Source of the DNA: Porticoccaceae bacterium
GTDB taxonomy: Bacteria; Pseudomonadota; Gammaproteobacteria; Pseudomonadales; Porticoccaceae
Direction of reading: 5' to 3'
NCBI GenBank assembly: GCA_019090225.1
Contig: JAHRWI010000057.1
Coordinates: 1-14,383 of the forward strand
DNA: 14,383 nucleotides
In this document: positions 14,380 through 14,383 of the stretch, piece after piece
How positions within the stretch are numbered: position 1 is the first letter of the stretch
Layout of the letters: the number at the start of each line of letters is the position of its first letter
Notes under the pieces: model-generated
Databases searched by the model: none
Seen by the model: only the letters and a program-made list of their open reading frames with translations
Told to the model about the DNA's origin: nothing
Position numbers and translations under genes: made by a program

Positions 14380-14383
14380 ATGA
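14380..14383 (+). CDS. Start codon of a gene cut by window edge
   Basis: An ATG at 14380 is preceded by GAGGAA at 14368-14373, six bases away, a good ribosome binding site. Only the start codon and one further base are in the window, so the product cannot be named. It lies 46 bases after the CinA-domain gene on the same strand. Confidence 0.45.

Noticed and set aside
1..14383. Search for CRISPR arrays, toxin-antitoxin pairs, phage or transposase genes and tRNAs
   Set aside because: No spaced repeats of CRISPR type, no terminal inverted repeats, no recognisable transposase, integrase or phage protein, and no cloverleaf-like segment was seen by eye on either strand.

Overview
The window reads as chromosomal DNA of a free-living gammaproteobacterium, most likely a marine, Cellvibrionales/Pseudomonadales-like heterotroph. 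This is inferred from the DUF2797-pepN pair, the type IV pilus ATPase PilU, a DUF481 outer-membrane protein, and several catabolic families common in marine lipid, steroid or hydrocarbon degraders. Gene density is high and composition looks even. I see no phage genes, insertion sequences, tRNA or rRNA genes, or CRISPR array.

Layout. (1) 95-4278, plus strand: a cysteine-rich DUF2797 protein, aminopeptidase N (pepN), then a small all-helical protein of unknown function that I re-start at 3823. (2) 4355-7244, minus strand: a tight three-gene cluster transcribed as thiolase-like protein, DUF35 zinc-ribbon/OB-fold protein, then amidohydrolase-2 family protein. The first two genes overlap by one base (TAATG), and a good sigma70-like promoter lies upstream at 7359-7388. 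(3) 7573-8607, plus strand: a luciferase-like (LLM) oxidoreductase divergent from that cluster, with a 14-bp tandem repeat in the shared intergenic region. (4) 8822-9877, plus strand: a DUF481 outer-membrane beta-barrel protein. (5) 9951-11219, minus strand: PilU with an unusual acidic C-terminal tail and no pilT beside it. (6) 11541-14333, plus strand: a zinc-dependent alcohol dehydrogenase, a second LLM oxidoreductase of a different subfamily, and a stand-alone CinA C-terminal domain protein. The start codon of a further gene sits on the last bases of the window.

How the genes may work together. The central divergent locus (thiolase-like + DUF35 + amidohydrolase against an LLM oxidoreductase) looks like an acyl-CoA catabolic module. 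The thiolase-like protein has a run of seven glycines where true thiolases carry the nucleophilic cysteine, but keeps two tyrosines in the places used by the Ltp2 retro-aldolase of steroid side-chain breakdown; Ltp2 also needs a DUF35 partner. I therefore favour a C-C cleaving aldolase pair over a thiolase. The substrate cannot be read from the sequence. The alcohol dehydrogenase and second LLM enzyme further right could belong to the same broad catabolic repertoire, but nothing in the sequence ties them together.

The most notable items are the cysteine-less thiolase/DUF35 pair, the GIY-YIG-like pattern inside DUF2797, the acidic tail of the orphan PilU, the triple 9-bp repeat forming the ribosome-binding region of the amidohydrolase gene, and the 14-bp repeat in the divergent promoter region. 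I did not find clear evidence of a wholly new system.
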